Made by a program: the position numbers and the translations under genes. The notes under the pieces are model-generated. The model was not told where the DNA came from. It saw only the letters and a list, made by a program, of their open reading frames with translations, and did no database searches. Positions 43,727-54,513 of a stretch of DNA of 64,000 nucleotides are shown one piece after another (positions within the stretch are counted from its first letter, which is position 1; every line of letters begins with the position of its first letter). Source of the DNA: DAOUKH01 sp965261455 (GTDB taxonomy: Bacteria > Chloroflexota > Dehalococcoidia > SHYB01); contig OZ253453.1 in the NCBI GenBank assembly GCA_965261455.1, positions 2,604,001 to 2,668,000 of the forward strand, in the 5' to 3' direction.

Positions 43727-44289
43727 CGCGGGCGGTCCTCCAAGGCTTCGTCGTCGAGCGGCGTCTCCCAGTGCGGCGACGCTTCCTCGTCCCACTCGGA
43801 GGTCTCCTCGAAGGGGTAGTCCTTCCGGAGGGGGTACTTGCCCTCGAACTCGTCGAACAGGAGGAGGAAGCCGGGGTTGGGGTGGCCGGTGAAGGTGACG
43901 CCGAAGAGCTCGGCGCCCTCGCGCTCGTGCCAGTCGGCGCCGCGCCAGACGGGGGTCACGGACGGGATGGCGGGATCGTCCTTGGGGGCGTTGGTCTTCA
44001 GGACGAAGCCGTGACGGAGGGTGGTGGACCAGAGGATGTAGACGGCCTGGAAGGAGTCTTCGTATTCGGCGACGGAGAGGCAGCCGAGGTAGTCGATCTG
44101 GAGCCGGGGGTCGTCCTTGGCGACGCGGGCGGCGTCGGCGATACGCTCGCGGGGGATTGTGAGGGCGACGCGGTCGACCATGTAGCCGACCTCGGCATCG
44201 AAGCCGGCGTAGACCTCGCGGAGGCGGGCCTCCATCGCGGGGTCCTCGACGCGGTGCGCTTCGGGGGCCTTAGGAGCTCGGTCGGACAC
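43723..44289 (-). CDS. nuoC: NADH-quinone oxidoreductase subunit C
   Basis: A 188-residue 30-kDa-type subunit with the signature WHEREGAELFGVTFTGHPNP and the C-terminal LRKDYPFEE. It packs against NuoD in the hydrophilic arm and is a separate gene here, not fused to nuoD. It overlaps nuoB by 20 bases at its start and nuoD by four at its end. Confidence 0.94.
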   Translation of the reverse strand: MSDRAPKAPEAHRVEDPAMEARLREVYAGFDAEVGYMVDRVALTIPRERIADAARVAKDDPRLQIDYLGCLSVAEYEDSFQAVYILWSTTLRHGFVLKTNAPKDDPAIPSVTPVWRGADWHEREGAELFGVTFTGHPNPGFLLLFDEFEGKYPLRKDYPFEETSEWDEEASPHWETPLDDEALEDRPR

Positions 44290-44800
44290 GTCCGCCGGTC
44301 TCCTTCATGATCTTGTCTTGGAGCTTGATGAGGCCGTCCATGAGGGCCTCGGGCCTCGGCGGGCAGCCCGGCACGTAGATGTCGACGGGGATGATCTTGT
44401 CGACGCCCATCACGACGGAGTACGACTTGGTGTAGGGCCCGCCGCAGGTGGCGCAACTCCCCATCGCGATGACCCACTTGGGCGACGGCATCTGCTCGTA
44501 GAGGAGCTTGATGGGCTCGGCCATCTTCTTGACGACGGTGCCGGCGACGATCATCACGTCCGACTGCCGGGGCGAGGGCCAGGTGACGACGCCGAAGCGG
44601 TCGAGGTCGTGGTGCGCCATGTAGGTGCTCATCATCTCGATGGCGCAGCAGGCGAGGCCGAACTGCAGCGGCCAGAGCGACGACTTCCGCGCCATCGCCA
44701 CGAAGTGGTCAATGGTCGCGGTGACGACACCGGGCGCGCCGCTCTTCTGGAGGTTGCTCGATCCCGGCCAGAGCCGCTTGGGGTTGACGCTTATCTCCAA
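44270..44800 (-). CDS. nuoB: NADH-quinone oxidoreductase subunit B
   Basis: A 176-residue subunit that ligates cluster N2. The cysteines are visible in GLACCAIEMM, GSCATCGGPY and VPGCPPRPEAL. A TTG at 44800, ten bases inside the nuoA 3' end and preceded by GGGAG, gives the usual length (EISVNPKRLWPG start). The open frame upstream runs in a shadow frame of nuoA and is not used. Confidence 0.94.
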   Translation of the reverse strand: MEISVNPKRLWPGSSNLQKSGAPGVVTATIDHFVAMARKSSLWPLQFGLACCAIEMMSTYMAHHDLDRFGVVTWPSPRQSDVMIVAGTVVKKMAEPIKLLYEQMPSPKWVIAMGSCATCGGPYTKSYSVVMGVDKIIPVDIYVPGCPPRPEALMDGLIKLQDKIMKETGGRVRPSS

Positions 44801-45165
44801 TCGAGCGCTCCCTTCTTCCAGGCGTAGGCGAGGCCGAAGAGGAGGATGCCCATGAAGATGAGCATCTCGTAGAAGACGGCTTGGACGATTCCGGGGTCGA
44901 GGAAGACGACGGCCCAGGGGAAGAGGAAGACAGCCTCGACATCGAAGATCAGGAAGAGGATGGCGAAGAGGTAGTAGCGGAAGTGCATCTGCGAGTAGCT
45001 CTCGCCGGAGGGGACGATGCCGCACTCGTAGGGGAGGTCTTTGAGGGCGGAGCGGGCCTTGGGGGCGATGATCAGAGAGGCGGCGAAGGAGGCGGTGACG
45101 AGCAGGGCGCCCCCCACCGACGCGATGAGGACCGCGCTCCAGTCTTGCCAGTACTCGCCAAGCAC
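44791..45165 (-). CDS. nuoA: NADH-quinone oxidoreductase subunit A
   Basis: A 124-residue, three-helix subunit with the conserved loop LPYECGIVPSGESYSQMHFR and the glutamate/aspartate-rich DVEAVFLFPW. It starts at GTG 45165 with GGAGCG upstream. It is the first gene of the nuo operon; a TGC-TATACT element lies 84 bases before it. nuoB overlaps its 3' end by ten bases. Confidence 0.94.
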   Translation of the reverse strand: MLGEYWQDWSAVLIASVGGALLVTASFAASLIIAPKARSALKDLPYECGIVPSGESYSQMHFRYYLFAILFLIFDVEAVFLFPWAVVFLDPGIVQAVFYEMLIFMGILLFGLAYAWKKGALDWR

Positions 45166-45248
45166 GCGGTAACGCTCCGTCCGCTAGGGCCAGGCCATGC
45201 GCCGCGTGGGGGACCCCGAAAAGGGCTCGACGCGGGCGCGCCAACGGG

Positions 45249-45257
45249 AGTATAGCA
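45249..45257 (-). promoter_or_regulatory. Extended -10 element (TGC-TATACT) for the nuo operon
   Basis: Minus-strand TGCTATACT, 84 bases before the nuoA GTG and 26 bases beyond the DUF3800 stop. No -35 consensus. Confidence 0.5.
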
Positions 45258-45282
45258 CCGCGGGCAATTTGGGGTGGGGCGC

Positions 45283-46065
45283 CTAAAGCGGCAGTCCCGC
45301 TTGACGGCCCCCTCGGGAAAGACAAGCCGGGCACACGCAACCGGAATCAGTCGTCAAGTGTGCCAGCCCATGGAAGACATTCCCTTCCCGGTCGAACTTG
45401 GGAGCGATGAGATCGAAGTCCCTCGCCAGCCCTGCATGGTACCGCCCGTAAACAGCATTGGAACAGAAATCCGCGTACTGAAGCATGCGGGTGTCGTGAG
45501 CCGGAGCGAAGAGCGGGATATCCGCGATATTGTGCAATGCCCGCCAACGAGTGCCGCCGGACTGAACTCGGCGGGCTAAGATTGTGATGGCTTTCTGATA
45601 ACTGGATTGGGCTAGGACGATCAAGCCGCGTTGTTCATCGCGCCCGTCGCTCGTAGCCACACGGTTCAATCGTGACAAATATAGGTCAAAGCGGCTGACG
45701 AGATCCTCAAACGCACGCTCGTAGGGGTTCTCTTTCCTGATCTCAGCGTACCGTTTCTCGACGGCGCAAGCAAAGAGGGTGGCGTTTCTGCTGCGGATGA
45801 TGCTATAGACCTTGTTCTTGACGTCTTGCCGCTCTTGCACGGTCAGCCGACTCCAAGGCTCCTCTGTTCGGTCGTTTGTCCTAGTGCGCAGCCTGGTGGC
45901 ATGGAACGGAACGGGTGCATCTTCTTCAGGGAAGATGTCACGCTGTAACGCATCTAGGTCTTGGTTATACCAATGGATGTCTCGTTCATAAGCAGCGAGG
46001 CCAGCTAACACAAAGTAGCTGGCCTCGCCGTGAGTGCCTGATTCGTCGAGATAGAGAACGTACAT
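45283..46065 (-). CDS. DUF3800 domain-containing protein
   Basis: A 260-residue protein with the DUF3800 signature: YLDESGTHG at the N-terminus and MLQYADFCSNAVYGRYH near 205-225, whose acidic residues fit an RNase-H-like active site. A C-terminal CVCPACL pair may bind zinc. DUF3800 genes are frequent in defence islands and mobile elements; the activity is unproven. ATG at 46065 has no strong ribosome-binding site. It has its own consensus promoter (46136-46164) and a structured leader. Less GC-rich than neighbouring nuo and uvrA, so probably acquired. Confidence 0.82.
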   Translation of the reverse strand: MYVLYLDESGTHGEASYFVLAGLAAYERDIHWYNQDLDALQRDIFPEEDAPVPFHATRLRTRTNDRTEEPWSRLTVQERQDVKNKVYSIIRSRNATLFACAVEKRYAEIRKENPYERAFEDLVSRFDLYLSRLNRVATSDGRDEQRGLIVLAQSSYQKAITILARRVQSGGTRWRALHNIADIPLFAPAHDTRMLQYADFCSNAVYGRYHAGLARDFDLIAPKFDREGNVFHGLAHLTTDSGCVCPACLSRGGRQAGLPL

Positions 46066-46074
46066 TTAGAGACG

Positions 46075-46135
46075 GAGCGTAGTCGGCGGGGGCGAACCCC
46101 CACGGGCTTAGCTAGTAGCCCTGCCGACTATGCTC
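46075..46135. other. Three-way-junction palindrome
   Basis: A 13-bp outer stem pairs 46075-46087 with 46123-46135 (one G-U on the plus strand). Inside are two hairpins: GGGGG-CGAA-CCCCC (46088-46101) and GGGCT-TAGCTAGT-AGCCC (46104-46121). Each base of the outer arms is accounted for. It lies between uvrA and the DUF3800 start and overlaps the predicted transcription start of the latter. It could be an operator, a cruciform, a mobile-element end or part of a small RNA. Confidence 0.65.
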
Positions 46136-46164
46136 AGTATCATTCTGTCGTTGGTCACTGTCAA
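46136..46164 (-). promoter_or_regulatory. Sigma-70-type promoter for the DUF3800 gene
   Basis: On the minus strand TTGACA (46159-46164), a 17-bp spacer and GATACT (46136-46141). This is the only full -35/-10 promoter recognised in the window. The predicted start (near 46129) lies inside the adjacent palindrome. Confidence 0.7.
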
Positions 46165-46205
46165 GCAGGCGCAGGCATTGGGCCGTGCGGCCCAAGTGAT
46201 GGCCC

Positions 46206-49178
<2,973 letters not shown>

Positions 49179-49223
49179 CGCAGTTCCAGCCGGGGAGGTT
49201 GCGCTTGGGAAGGGGCGCAAGCC

Positions 49224-49229
49224 ATTGTA
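49224..49229 (-). promoter_or_regulatory. -10 element TACAAT for uvrA
   Basis: Minus-strand TACAAT 46 bases before the ATG at 49178. I see no LexA-type box in this GC-rich leader. Confidence 0.5.
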
Positions 49230-49276
49230 GCGCGGACGCGGGCGGGTCAGAAGGGGGCGGTGTCGCGCGGGGGCAA

Positions 49277-49510
49277 GGGGCTGGAGACCTTTGCGTAACC
49301 CGGCGGCAGGCTCCGGCGAGATCGCGCGGCCCCCGCCTCCCCCCGCCCTCACCCCAACCCTCTCCCAGCGGGAGAGGGAGTAAGAAGGGAGGGGCGCCCG
49401 CGCGCCTGCGGCGCGTGCGCGCCCGCTATCTCCAACACGGGCCGCCCATCCGGGGCGCCCGCGCGCCTGCGGCGCGTGCCCTCTCTGAGTCTCCCCCACT
49501 GGGGGAGAGG
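49277..49510. repeat. Dispersed intergenic palindromic element
   Basis: It carries the arm TGGAGACCTTTGCGTAAC near 49283 and a GGCGGCAGGCTCCGG segment. Next is the 51-base unit at 49335-49385 shared with positions 1-51 (one difference). The 46-base unit at 49465-49510 is shared with 34930 and 58015, and a partial copy of its GCCTGCGGCGCGTGC core lies near 49405. It separates uvrA from the crotonase gene, and no gene lies in it. Confidence 0.75.
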
Positions 49511-49524
49511 TTTAAGGTGGAGGC

Positions 49525-50319
49525 TTAGTCGGGGTCGGCCCAGTTGGGCTTGCGCTTTTCGGCGAAGGCTTTGGGGCCTTCGATTTGGTCGTGGTGGCCG
49601 GAGAGGGTGCGGCCGATGGTGGACTGGCCCTCTTGGGCGGCGGTGTAGCCGTGTTCGAGGGCGTTCCAGAGGATGGCCTTGGCGGCCATCATCGCCGCGG
49701 GCGAGTTGCGGAGCATCGTCTCGGCGATTTCCTTGGCGCGGTCGAGGAGGGGCTTGTCACGGACGACCTCGGTGACGATGCCAAGCTCGTAGGCGCGCTG
49801 GGCGTCGATGCGCTCGTGGGGGCCCATGAGGGCGATGCGCATGTTGGCGTGGAAGGAGATGCTCTTGGCCCAGAGGACCTGGCCGACCATCGCAGCGATG
49901 CCGACGCCGACGCCGGGGTTGAAGAAGGCGGCGTTCTCGTTGCAGATGACGATGTCGCTATCGGCGACGAGCATGAGTCCGCCGCCGCCGACGATGCCGT
50001 TGACGGCGCAGATCACGGGCTTGCGGACGCCGTTCTGCCACGGCGAAGCCTTGACGCCGGGGGCGTCGGGGTCGCGCTTCTCGCCGGCGGCGTTGCGCTC
50101 GGCCGTCTCCTTCACGTCGACGCCGGCGCAGAAGGCCCTGTCGCCGACGGCGGTGAGGATCGCCACACGTAGGGCGCGGTCGTTCTGGAAGTCCTCCCAA
50201 ATCTCGGCCATCTCGTAGGTCCAGCCGGCCATCGTCAGGGCGTTCATGCGATGGGGGCGGTTGATGGTGATGATGGCGAGTTGCCCGTCTTTTTCGTAGA
50301 GGACGTCTCCTGGGGCCAT
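49525..50319 (-). CDS. Enoyl-CoA hydratase/isomerase (crotonase) family protein
   Basis: A 264-residue crotonase fold: NRPHRMNALT, FCAGVDVKE (first oxyanion strand) and NGIVGGGGLMLVADSDIVI (second). The two glutamates used by enoyl-CoA hydratases are missing: the GGGCE position has Leu115, and the QPE position has Gly136 (FNPGVGVG). It is therefore probably a different crotonase activity (for example isomerase, hydrolase or decarboxylase), or uses other residues. ATG at 50319 has a TAGACT -10 about 40 bases upstream. No CoA-pathway genes adjoin it directly. Confidence 0.85.
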   Translation of the reverse strand: MAPGDVLYEKDGQLAIITINRPHRMNALTMAGWTYEMAEIWEDFQNDRALRVAILTAVGDRAFCAGVDVKETAERNAAGEKRDPDAPGVKASPWQNGVRKPVICAVNGIVGGGGLMLVADSDIVICNENAAFFNPGVGVGIAAMVGQVLWAKSISFHANMRIALMGPHERIDAQRAYELGIVTEVVRDKPLLDRAKEIAETMLRNSPAAMMAAKAILWNALEHGYTAAQEGQSTIGRTLSGHHDQIEGPKAFAEKRKPNWADPD

Positions 50320-50358
50320 AGGGGTTGCGCTCCTGTTGCGGTGTGGGAACCGGGGGAA

Positions 50359-50364
50359 AGTCTA
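50359..50364 (-). promoter_or_regulatory. -10 element TAGACT for the crotonase gene
   Basis: Minus-strand TAGACT 40 bases before the ATG at 50319. Confidence 0.35.
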
Positions 50365-50418
50365 GAGAGGGGCCCCTAGGGTGTCAAACGGACGGGCCGG
50401 GGCCGCGGCGGGTTCGTG

Positions 50419-50424
50419 TAGAAT
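50419..50424 (+). promoter_or_regulatory. -10-like TAGAAT upstream of the amidohydrolase remnant
   Basis: TG-TAGAAT on the plus strand, preserved in front of the truncated amidohydrolase; it could now serve the RCC1-repeat lipoprotein gene 220 bases downstream. Confidence 0.3.
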
Positions 50425-50431
50425 CCGGGGG

Positions 50432-50585
50432 CTCGCGGCGGGAGACCGACTTCCCCCACACGACCTCGACCTACCCCAGGAGCAAGGAGACCCGCGAGGC
50501 CGCCCTCGCCGACGTGCCCGAGCCGGAGCGCCGCAAGATCCTCGTCGACAACGCGGTCAAGCTGTTCAACCTCGACGCGGCGTAG
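50432..50585 (+). pseudogene. Amidohydrolase C-terminal remnant
   Basis: About 50 codons in frame match the C-terminus of SAR202-type amidohydrolases: ETDFPHTTSTYPRSKETRE, then ERRKILVDNAVKLFNLDA. The rest of the gene is missing; upstream in-frame sequence is unrelated and there is no ribosome-binding site. Compare ESDFPHPT in the 148-1285 gene and ASDYPHPD in the 62472 gene. It probably records a deletion or an insertion that brought in the neighbouring RCC1-repeat gene. Bases 50586-50647 contain nothing else recognised. Confidence 0.7.
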
Positions 50586-50647
50586 GCGACGCGATGTGCC
50601 GGTAAGCAGCGGCAAGCGGCGAGACGCCCGCCACAAAGGAGTGGGGT

Positions 50648-53500
50648 ATGCCCCGATCGTCTGCGACGTTCCGATGGGCAACCCTATTGGTGGTGTTGCT
50701 CGTCGTCGTGACCGCGTGCGGGGAGGATTCCTCGCCGACGCTCGGCCCCACGGCTACGCCGCCTCCCGCGTCGACCACCACACCCATGCCAACGGCGACG
50801 GTCACGCCCACGCCTCCGCCGACGCCAACTTACACCCCAACGCCGACGGCCGTGCCCACGCCCATGCCTGTAGTCGTCGTGGTCACCGCTACGCCTACGC
50901 CGACTCCAGCCGCTACGGCCATCCCGACCCCGACGCCGACCTCCATGCCCACGCCGACGCCTGTGGTGGTCGTCGTTGTGGTCACAGCCACACCGACGCC
51001 GACCGCTACATCCACGCCGACGCCCGACGGGGCATTCGTCACCGTCAGCGGAGGGTGGGTCCACACTTGCGGCGTGAAGCCCGACGGCTCGGTCCAATGC
51101 TGGGGTTCTGATGAGGACTTCGATGGCTTCCAAGGGCAGGCCACGCCGCCCGCCGGATCTTTCGCTTCCGTGAGCGCAGGGGTGGTCCACAGTTGCGGCG
51201 TGAAGACCGACAGGTCGGTCGAGTGCTGGGGTTCTGATGAGGACTTAGATGGCAACTTCCAAGGGCAGGCCACGCCGCCCGGCGGGTCATTCGCTTCCGT
51301 CAGCGCAGGAGCGTTTCACAGTTGTGGCGTGAAGACGGACGGCGCGGTTTTGTGTTGGGGTTCTAATGAGGACTTCGATGGCAACTTCTCGGGGCAGGCC
51401 ACGCCGCCCGGCGGGTTATTCACTTCCGTCAGCGCAGGGTGGCTCCATAGTTGCGGGGTGAAGACGGACGGTGGGGTCGAGTGCTGGGGTTCCAATGAGG
51501 ACAACAATGGTGACTTCCAAGGCCAGGCCAGGCCGCCCGATGGTCATTTCGCCTCCGTGAGCGCAGGGATCTTCCACAATTGCGGCGTTAAGACCGATGG
51601 CAGCGTCGCATGCTGGGGTTCCAATGCGGGCGACGCCGGCGAATTCCGGGGTCAGGCCAGGCCGCCCGATGGCCCGTTCGTCACCGTGAGCGCGGGGTGG
51701 CTCCACAGTTGTGGCGTGAGGCCGGGCGGCGGGGTCGAGTGCTGGGGTTCCAATGAGGACGATAGTGGCGACTTCCGAGGCCAGGCGACGCCGCCCGGCG
51801 GGTCTTTCGTCACCGTGACTGCCGGGCTGCTCCACAGTTGCGGCGTGAAGACGGACGGGGGGGTCGAGTGCTGGGGCTTGGATGTGTTTGGTCAAGCCAC
51901 GCCACCAGCCGTAGTCACCGAGGCGACAGCAACGGCCACGCCGATGCCGACCGCCACGGCCATGCCGATGCCGACCGCCACGCCCACACCAGCGCCGCCC
52001 GCCACGCCAACCCCAACACCGACCGCCACGCCCGAGGCAGTCCCGAGTGGTCGCTTTGTTTCCGTCAACGCGGGCGGGGCTCAGACATGTGGGGTGCGGA
52101 CGGGCGGCTCGCTGGTATGTTGGAGCTCCAACCCCGACGACCAAGCAACGCCACCCGCCGGTCTCTTCACTTCCGTCAGCGTCGCTTATTCACACGGCTG
52201 CGGGGTGAAGCCCAACGGAACCGTTGCATGCTGGGGAGAGAACCGATACGGCGAGTCCACGCCGCCCACCGGCATCTTCGCTTCGGTGAGCGCAGGTACC
52301 GCACACACCTGCGGGGTGAAGCCCAACGGAGTCGTCAATTGCTGGGGCTTGGACAATCGGGGCCAAGCCACGCCACCGGATGAGGACTTCGAGTCGGTCA
52401 GTGCTGGGTGGTTGCACACGTGCGGGGTGAAGACCGACGGTTCGGTCGCATGCTGGGGCGACGGCTCTCGGGGCCAGGCCATGCCGCCGGAGGGCTCCTA
52501 TGTCTCGGTCAGTGCCGGGTTCTTCCACACATGCGGGGCAAAGACCGGCGGATCGGTCGTCTGTTGGGGGTCCAACAAGGACGGTAGTGGGCATGTGAGG
52601 AATCAGGCCATGCCGCCGGACGGCTCCTTCACCTCGGTCAGCGCCGGCGAGGCGCATACGTGTGGTGTGAAGAGAGACGGCGCGGTCGCCTGCTGGGGCA
52701 AGGGCTTCTCCGCTAGGACCACGCCCGGTGGCTTTTTCACTTCGGTGAACTCCGGTCAGCGGCATACGTGCGGGGTGCGGACCGACGGCTCGGTCGCCTG
52801 CTGGGGCAGAGACCGTTACGGTGAGTCCACGCCGCCGGAGGGCTCATTTGTCTCGGTTAGTGCCGGGGGCTTCCATACGTGCGGGGTGAAGACCGACGGC
52901 TCGATCGCCTGCTGGGGCACCAACACGGACGTGACCGGCTATGCGCGGAACCAAGCCACGCCGCCACAGGGCATGTTCGCCTCCGTCACCGCCGGGCGTA
53001 CGCACACGTGCGGACTGACGTCTGCGAGCGTGGTCGTATGCTGGGGCGATCGCAACGATGGTCGGACCGTGCCGCCGGGCGGTCCCTTTACCATGATTGA
53101 GGCCGAAGGCGCATATGCCTGTGGGGTGAAGCCCGGTGGTGCGGTCGCATGTTGGGGACTGGACCTACGCGGTGAAGCCATGCCGCCGGATGGGGACTTT
53201 GTCTCCGTGGATCCCGGGGGGCTCCACGCATGCGGGGTGAAGACGGACGGCGCGGTCGTGTGCTGGGGCTTGAACTCCGACGGCCAAGCCACGCCGCCCG
53301 ACGTGCACTTCGCCTCCGTCACCGCTGGGTACCAGCACACGTGTGGGATCAAGGCGGACGGTTCGGTCGCATGCTGGGGCCGGAATTACAAGGGTCAGGC
53401 GACGCCGCCCGGCGGTTCCTTCATCTCAGTCAGCGCCGGTTCCGCACACACCTGCGGGGTCAGGGTGAACGGCGCGGTCGTATGCTGGGGCCTAGAATGA
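50648..53500 (+). CDS. Lipoprotein with 20 RCC1-like repeats and two Thr/Pro linkers
   Basis: A 950-residue secreted protein. A hydrophobic signal (12-23) ends in a lipobox VTAC (Cys24). Residues about 28-125 form a Thr/Pro-rich linker with two Val-rich segments. Seven repeats of the form F-x-SVSAG-x-x-H-[TS]CGVKTDGSV-x-CWG-x-n-GQATPP follow. A second Thr/Pro linker near 420-465 precedes 13 more repeats. Each repeat has the pair C-G-V and C-W-G, perhaps forming a disulfide. RCC1-like repeats build seven-bladed propellers, so two or three propellers are possible. Repeats with Asp/Asn-rich loops may bind calcium. AAGGAG precedes the ATG. It is probably a surface-anchored binding protein; ligand unknown. 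Confidence 0.88.
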   Translation: MPRSSATFRWATLLVVLLVVVTACGEDSSPTLGPTATPPPASTTTPMPTATVTPTPPPTPTYTPTPTAVPTPMPVVVVVTATPTPTPAATAIPTPTPTSMPTPTPVVVVVVVTATPTPTATSTPTPDGAFVTVSGGWVHTCGVKPDGSVQCWGSDEDFDGFQGQATPPAGSFASVSAGVVHSCGVKTDRSVECWGSDEDLDGNFQGQATPPGGSFASVSAGAFHSCGVKTDGAVLCWGSNEDFDGNFSGQATPPGGLFTSVSAGWLHSCGVKTDGGVECWGSNEDNNGDFQGQARPPDGHFASVSAGIFHNCGVKTDGSVACWGSNAGDAGEFRGQARPPDGPFVTVSAGWLHSCGVRPGGGVECWGSNEDDSGDFRGQATPPGGSFVTVTAGLLHSCGVKTDGGVECWGLDVFGQATPPAVVTEATATATPMPTATAMPMPTATPTPAPPATPTPTPTATPEAVPSGRFVSVNAGGAQTCGVRTGGSLVCWSSNPDDQATPPAGLFTSVSVAYSHGCGVKPNGTVACWGENRYGESTPPTGIFASVSAGTAHTCGVKPNGVVNCWGLDNRGQATPPDEDFESVSAGWLHTCGVKTDGSVACWGDGSRGQAMPPEGSYVSVSAGFFHTCGAKTGGSVVCWGSNKDGSGHVRNQAMPPDGSFTSVSAGEAHTCGVKRDGAVACWGKGFSARTTPGGFFTSVNSGQRHTCGVRTDGSVACWGRDRYGESTPPEGSFVSVSAGGFHTCGVKTDGSIACWGTNTDVTGYARNQATPPQGMFASVTAGRTHTCGLTSASVVVCWGDRNDGRTVPPGGPFTMIEAEGAYACGVKPGGAVACWGLDLRGEAMPPDGDFVSVDPGGLHACGVKTDGAVVCWGLNSDGQATPPDVHFASVTAGYQHTCGIKADGSVACWGRNYKGQATPPGGSFISVSAGSAHTCGVRVNGAVVCWGLE
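53493..53498 (+). promoter_or_regulatory. -10 element TAGAAT for the third LLM oxidoreductase
   Basis: TAGAAT at the stop codon of the RCC1-repeat gene, 36 bases before the ATG at 53535. Confidence 0.35.
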
Positions 53501-53534
53501 CGCTGGCGATGCACCCGATACAGAGGAGGACACG

Positions 53535-54461
53535 ATGAAGTTCGGCCTGGGATTTCCGATCATCAAGTTGTACCCGCCGACGGTGCAGCCGTGGGAGGAG
53601 TCGGCGACGCCGGCGGACGTGGTGCGGATCGCCCGGACGGCGGAGGAGGTCGGCTTCGACTACCTCGGCGTCTCCGACCATATCTTCATGAGCGTGGAGA
53701 TGGCCAAGCTGATGGGGGGCCGGTGGTGCGAGGGGGTGACGACGATCACCTTCCTCGCAGGGGCCACCAAGCGGATACAGGTCTACAACAGCGTCCTGGT
53801 GCTGCCCTACCGCGACCCGGTCATCCTCGCCAAGCAGATGGCGACGCTCGACTTTCTCTCCGGCGGGCGCTCGATCCTGGGCATCGGCATCGGGCACTTG
53901 GAGAAGGAGTTCGAGGTGTTGAAGGTGCCGCGGGCGGAGCGCGGGCCGATGAGCGACGAGTACCTGGAGGCGATCAAGATTCTGTGGACGGAGGAGCGCC
54001 CCGAGTTCCACGGCAAGTACGTCGAGTTCGACGACATCGTCTTCGAGCCGAGGCCGGTGGCGAAGCCGCACCCGCCCATCTGGATCGGGGGGAACACCAA
54101 GCCGGCGATGCGCCGCGCCGCCAAGTACGGCGACGGCTGGGTGCCGTGGCAGATCACGCCGGCCCAGCTCCCCGAGGCGCTGGACTACCTGAAGAGCCGT
54201 CCCGAGTTCGCCGAGCGCCCCCGCCCCTTCGACGTCGTCATGCCGGCGGTCTTCATTCAGCGCGAGGAGGGCACGCAGCGGGAGCTCGGCGAGACGCGCA
54301 TCCCCGACTCGGCGCAGGAGTGGCTGGAGGCCGTCGGCGCGAACCGCGACGCCGGCGCCACCGCCACCAGCCTCTCGCTCGGCCATACCAAGACCGTCGA
54401 CCACTTCATCGAGAAGCTGCAGTGGTTCGCGGAAGAGGTGATCGCGCCGTCGCGGGGGTAG
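53535..54461 (+). CDS. LLM-class (F420/FMN-dependent) oxidoreductase
   Basis: A 308-residue luciferase-like enzyme: FDYLGVSDHIFM, NSVLVLPYRDPVILAKQM, TLDFLSGGRSILGIGIGHLE, PHPPIWIGGN. Reduced flavin or F420 is the expected cofactor and the substrate is unknown. GAGGAGG lies upstream of the ATG. It appears monocistronic between the RCC1 lipoprotein and mcrB. It is the third luciferase-like paralogue in the window, each divergent from the others. Confidence 0.9.
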   Translation: MKFGLGFPIIKLYPPTVQPWEESATPADVVRIARTAEEVGFDYLGVSDHIFMSVEMAKLMGGRWCEGVTTITFLAGATKRIQVYNSVLVLPYRDPVILAKQMATLDFLSGGRSILGIGIGHLEKEFEVLKVPRAERGPMSDEYLEAIKILWTEERPEFHGKYVEFDDIVFEPRPVAKPHPPIWIGGNTKPAMRRAAKYGDGWVPWQITPAQLPEALDYLKSRPEFAERPRPFDVVMPAVFIQREEGTQRELGETRIPDSAQEWLEAVGANRDAGATATSLSLGHTKTVDHFIEKLQWFAEEVIAPSRG

Positions 54462-54472
54462 GGGGTGGGGGC

Positions 54473-54478
54473 TATACT
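54473..54478 (+). promoter_or_regulatory. -10 element TATACT for mcrBC
   Basis: TATACT 35 bases before the ATG at 54514, in the short gap after the LLM gene. Confidence 0.45.
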
Positions 54479-54513
54479 AGCCCGCATTCCGCACCGTGAT
54501 GGAAGGGGGTCCC

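Noticed and set aside
46075..46135. tRNA or tmRNA end suggested by GGGGGTTCGCCCCC on the minus strand
   Set aside because: The T-arm-like hairpin lacks a seven-base loop, and no acceptor, anticodon arm or CCA fits; a three-way junction explains the pairing better.
50750..53480. CRISPR-like or tandem DNA repeats
   Set aside because: The repetition comes from Thr/Pro codons and about 120-base RCC1-like coding repeats; there are no short identical direct repeats with unique spacers.
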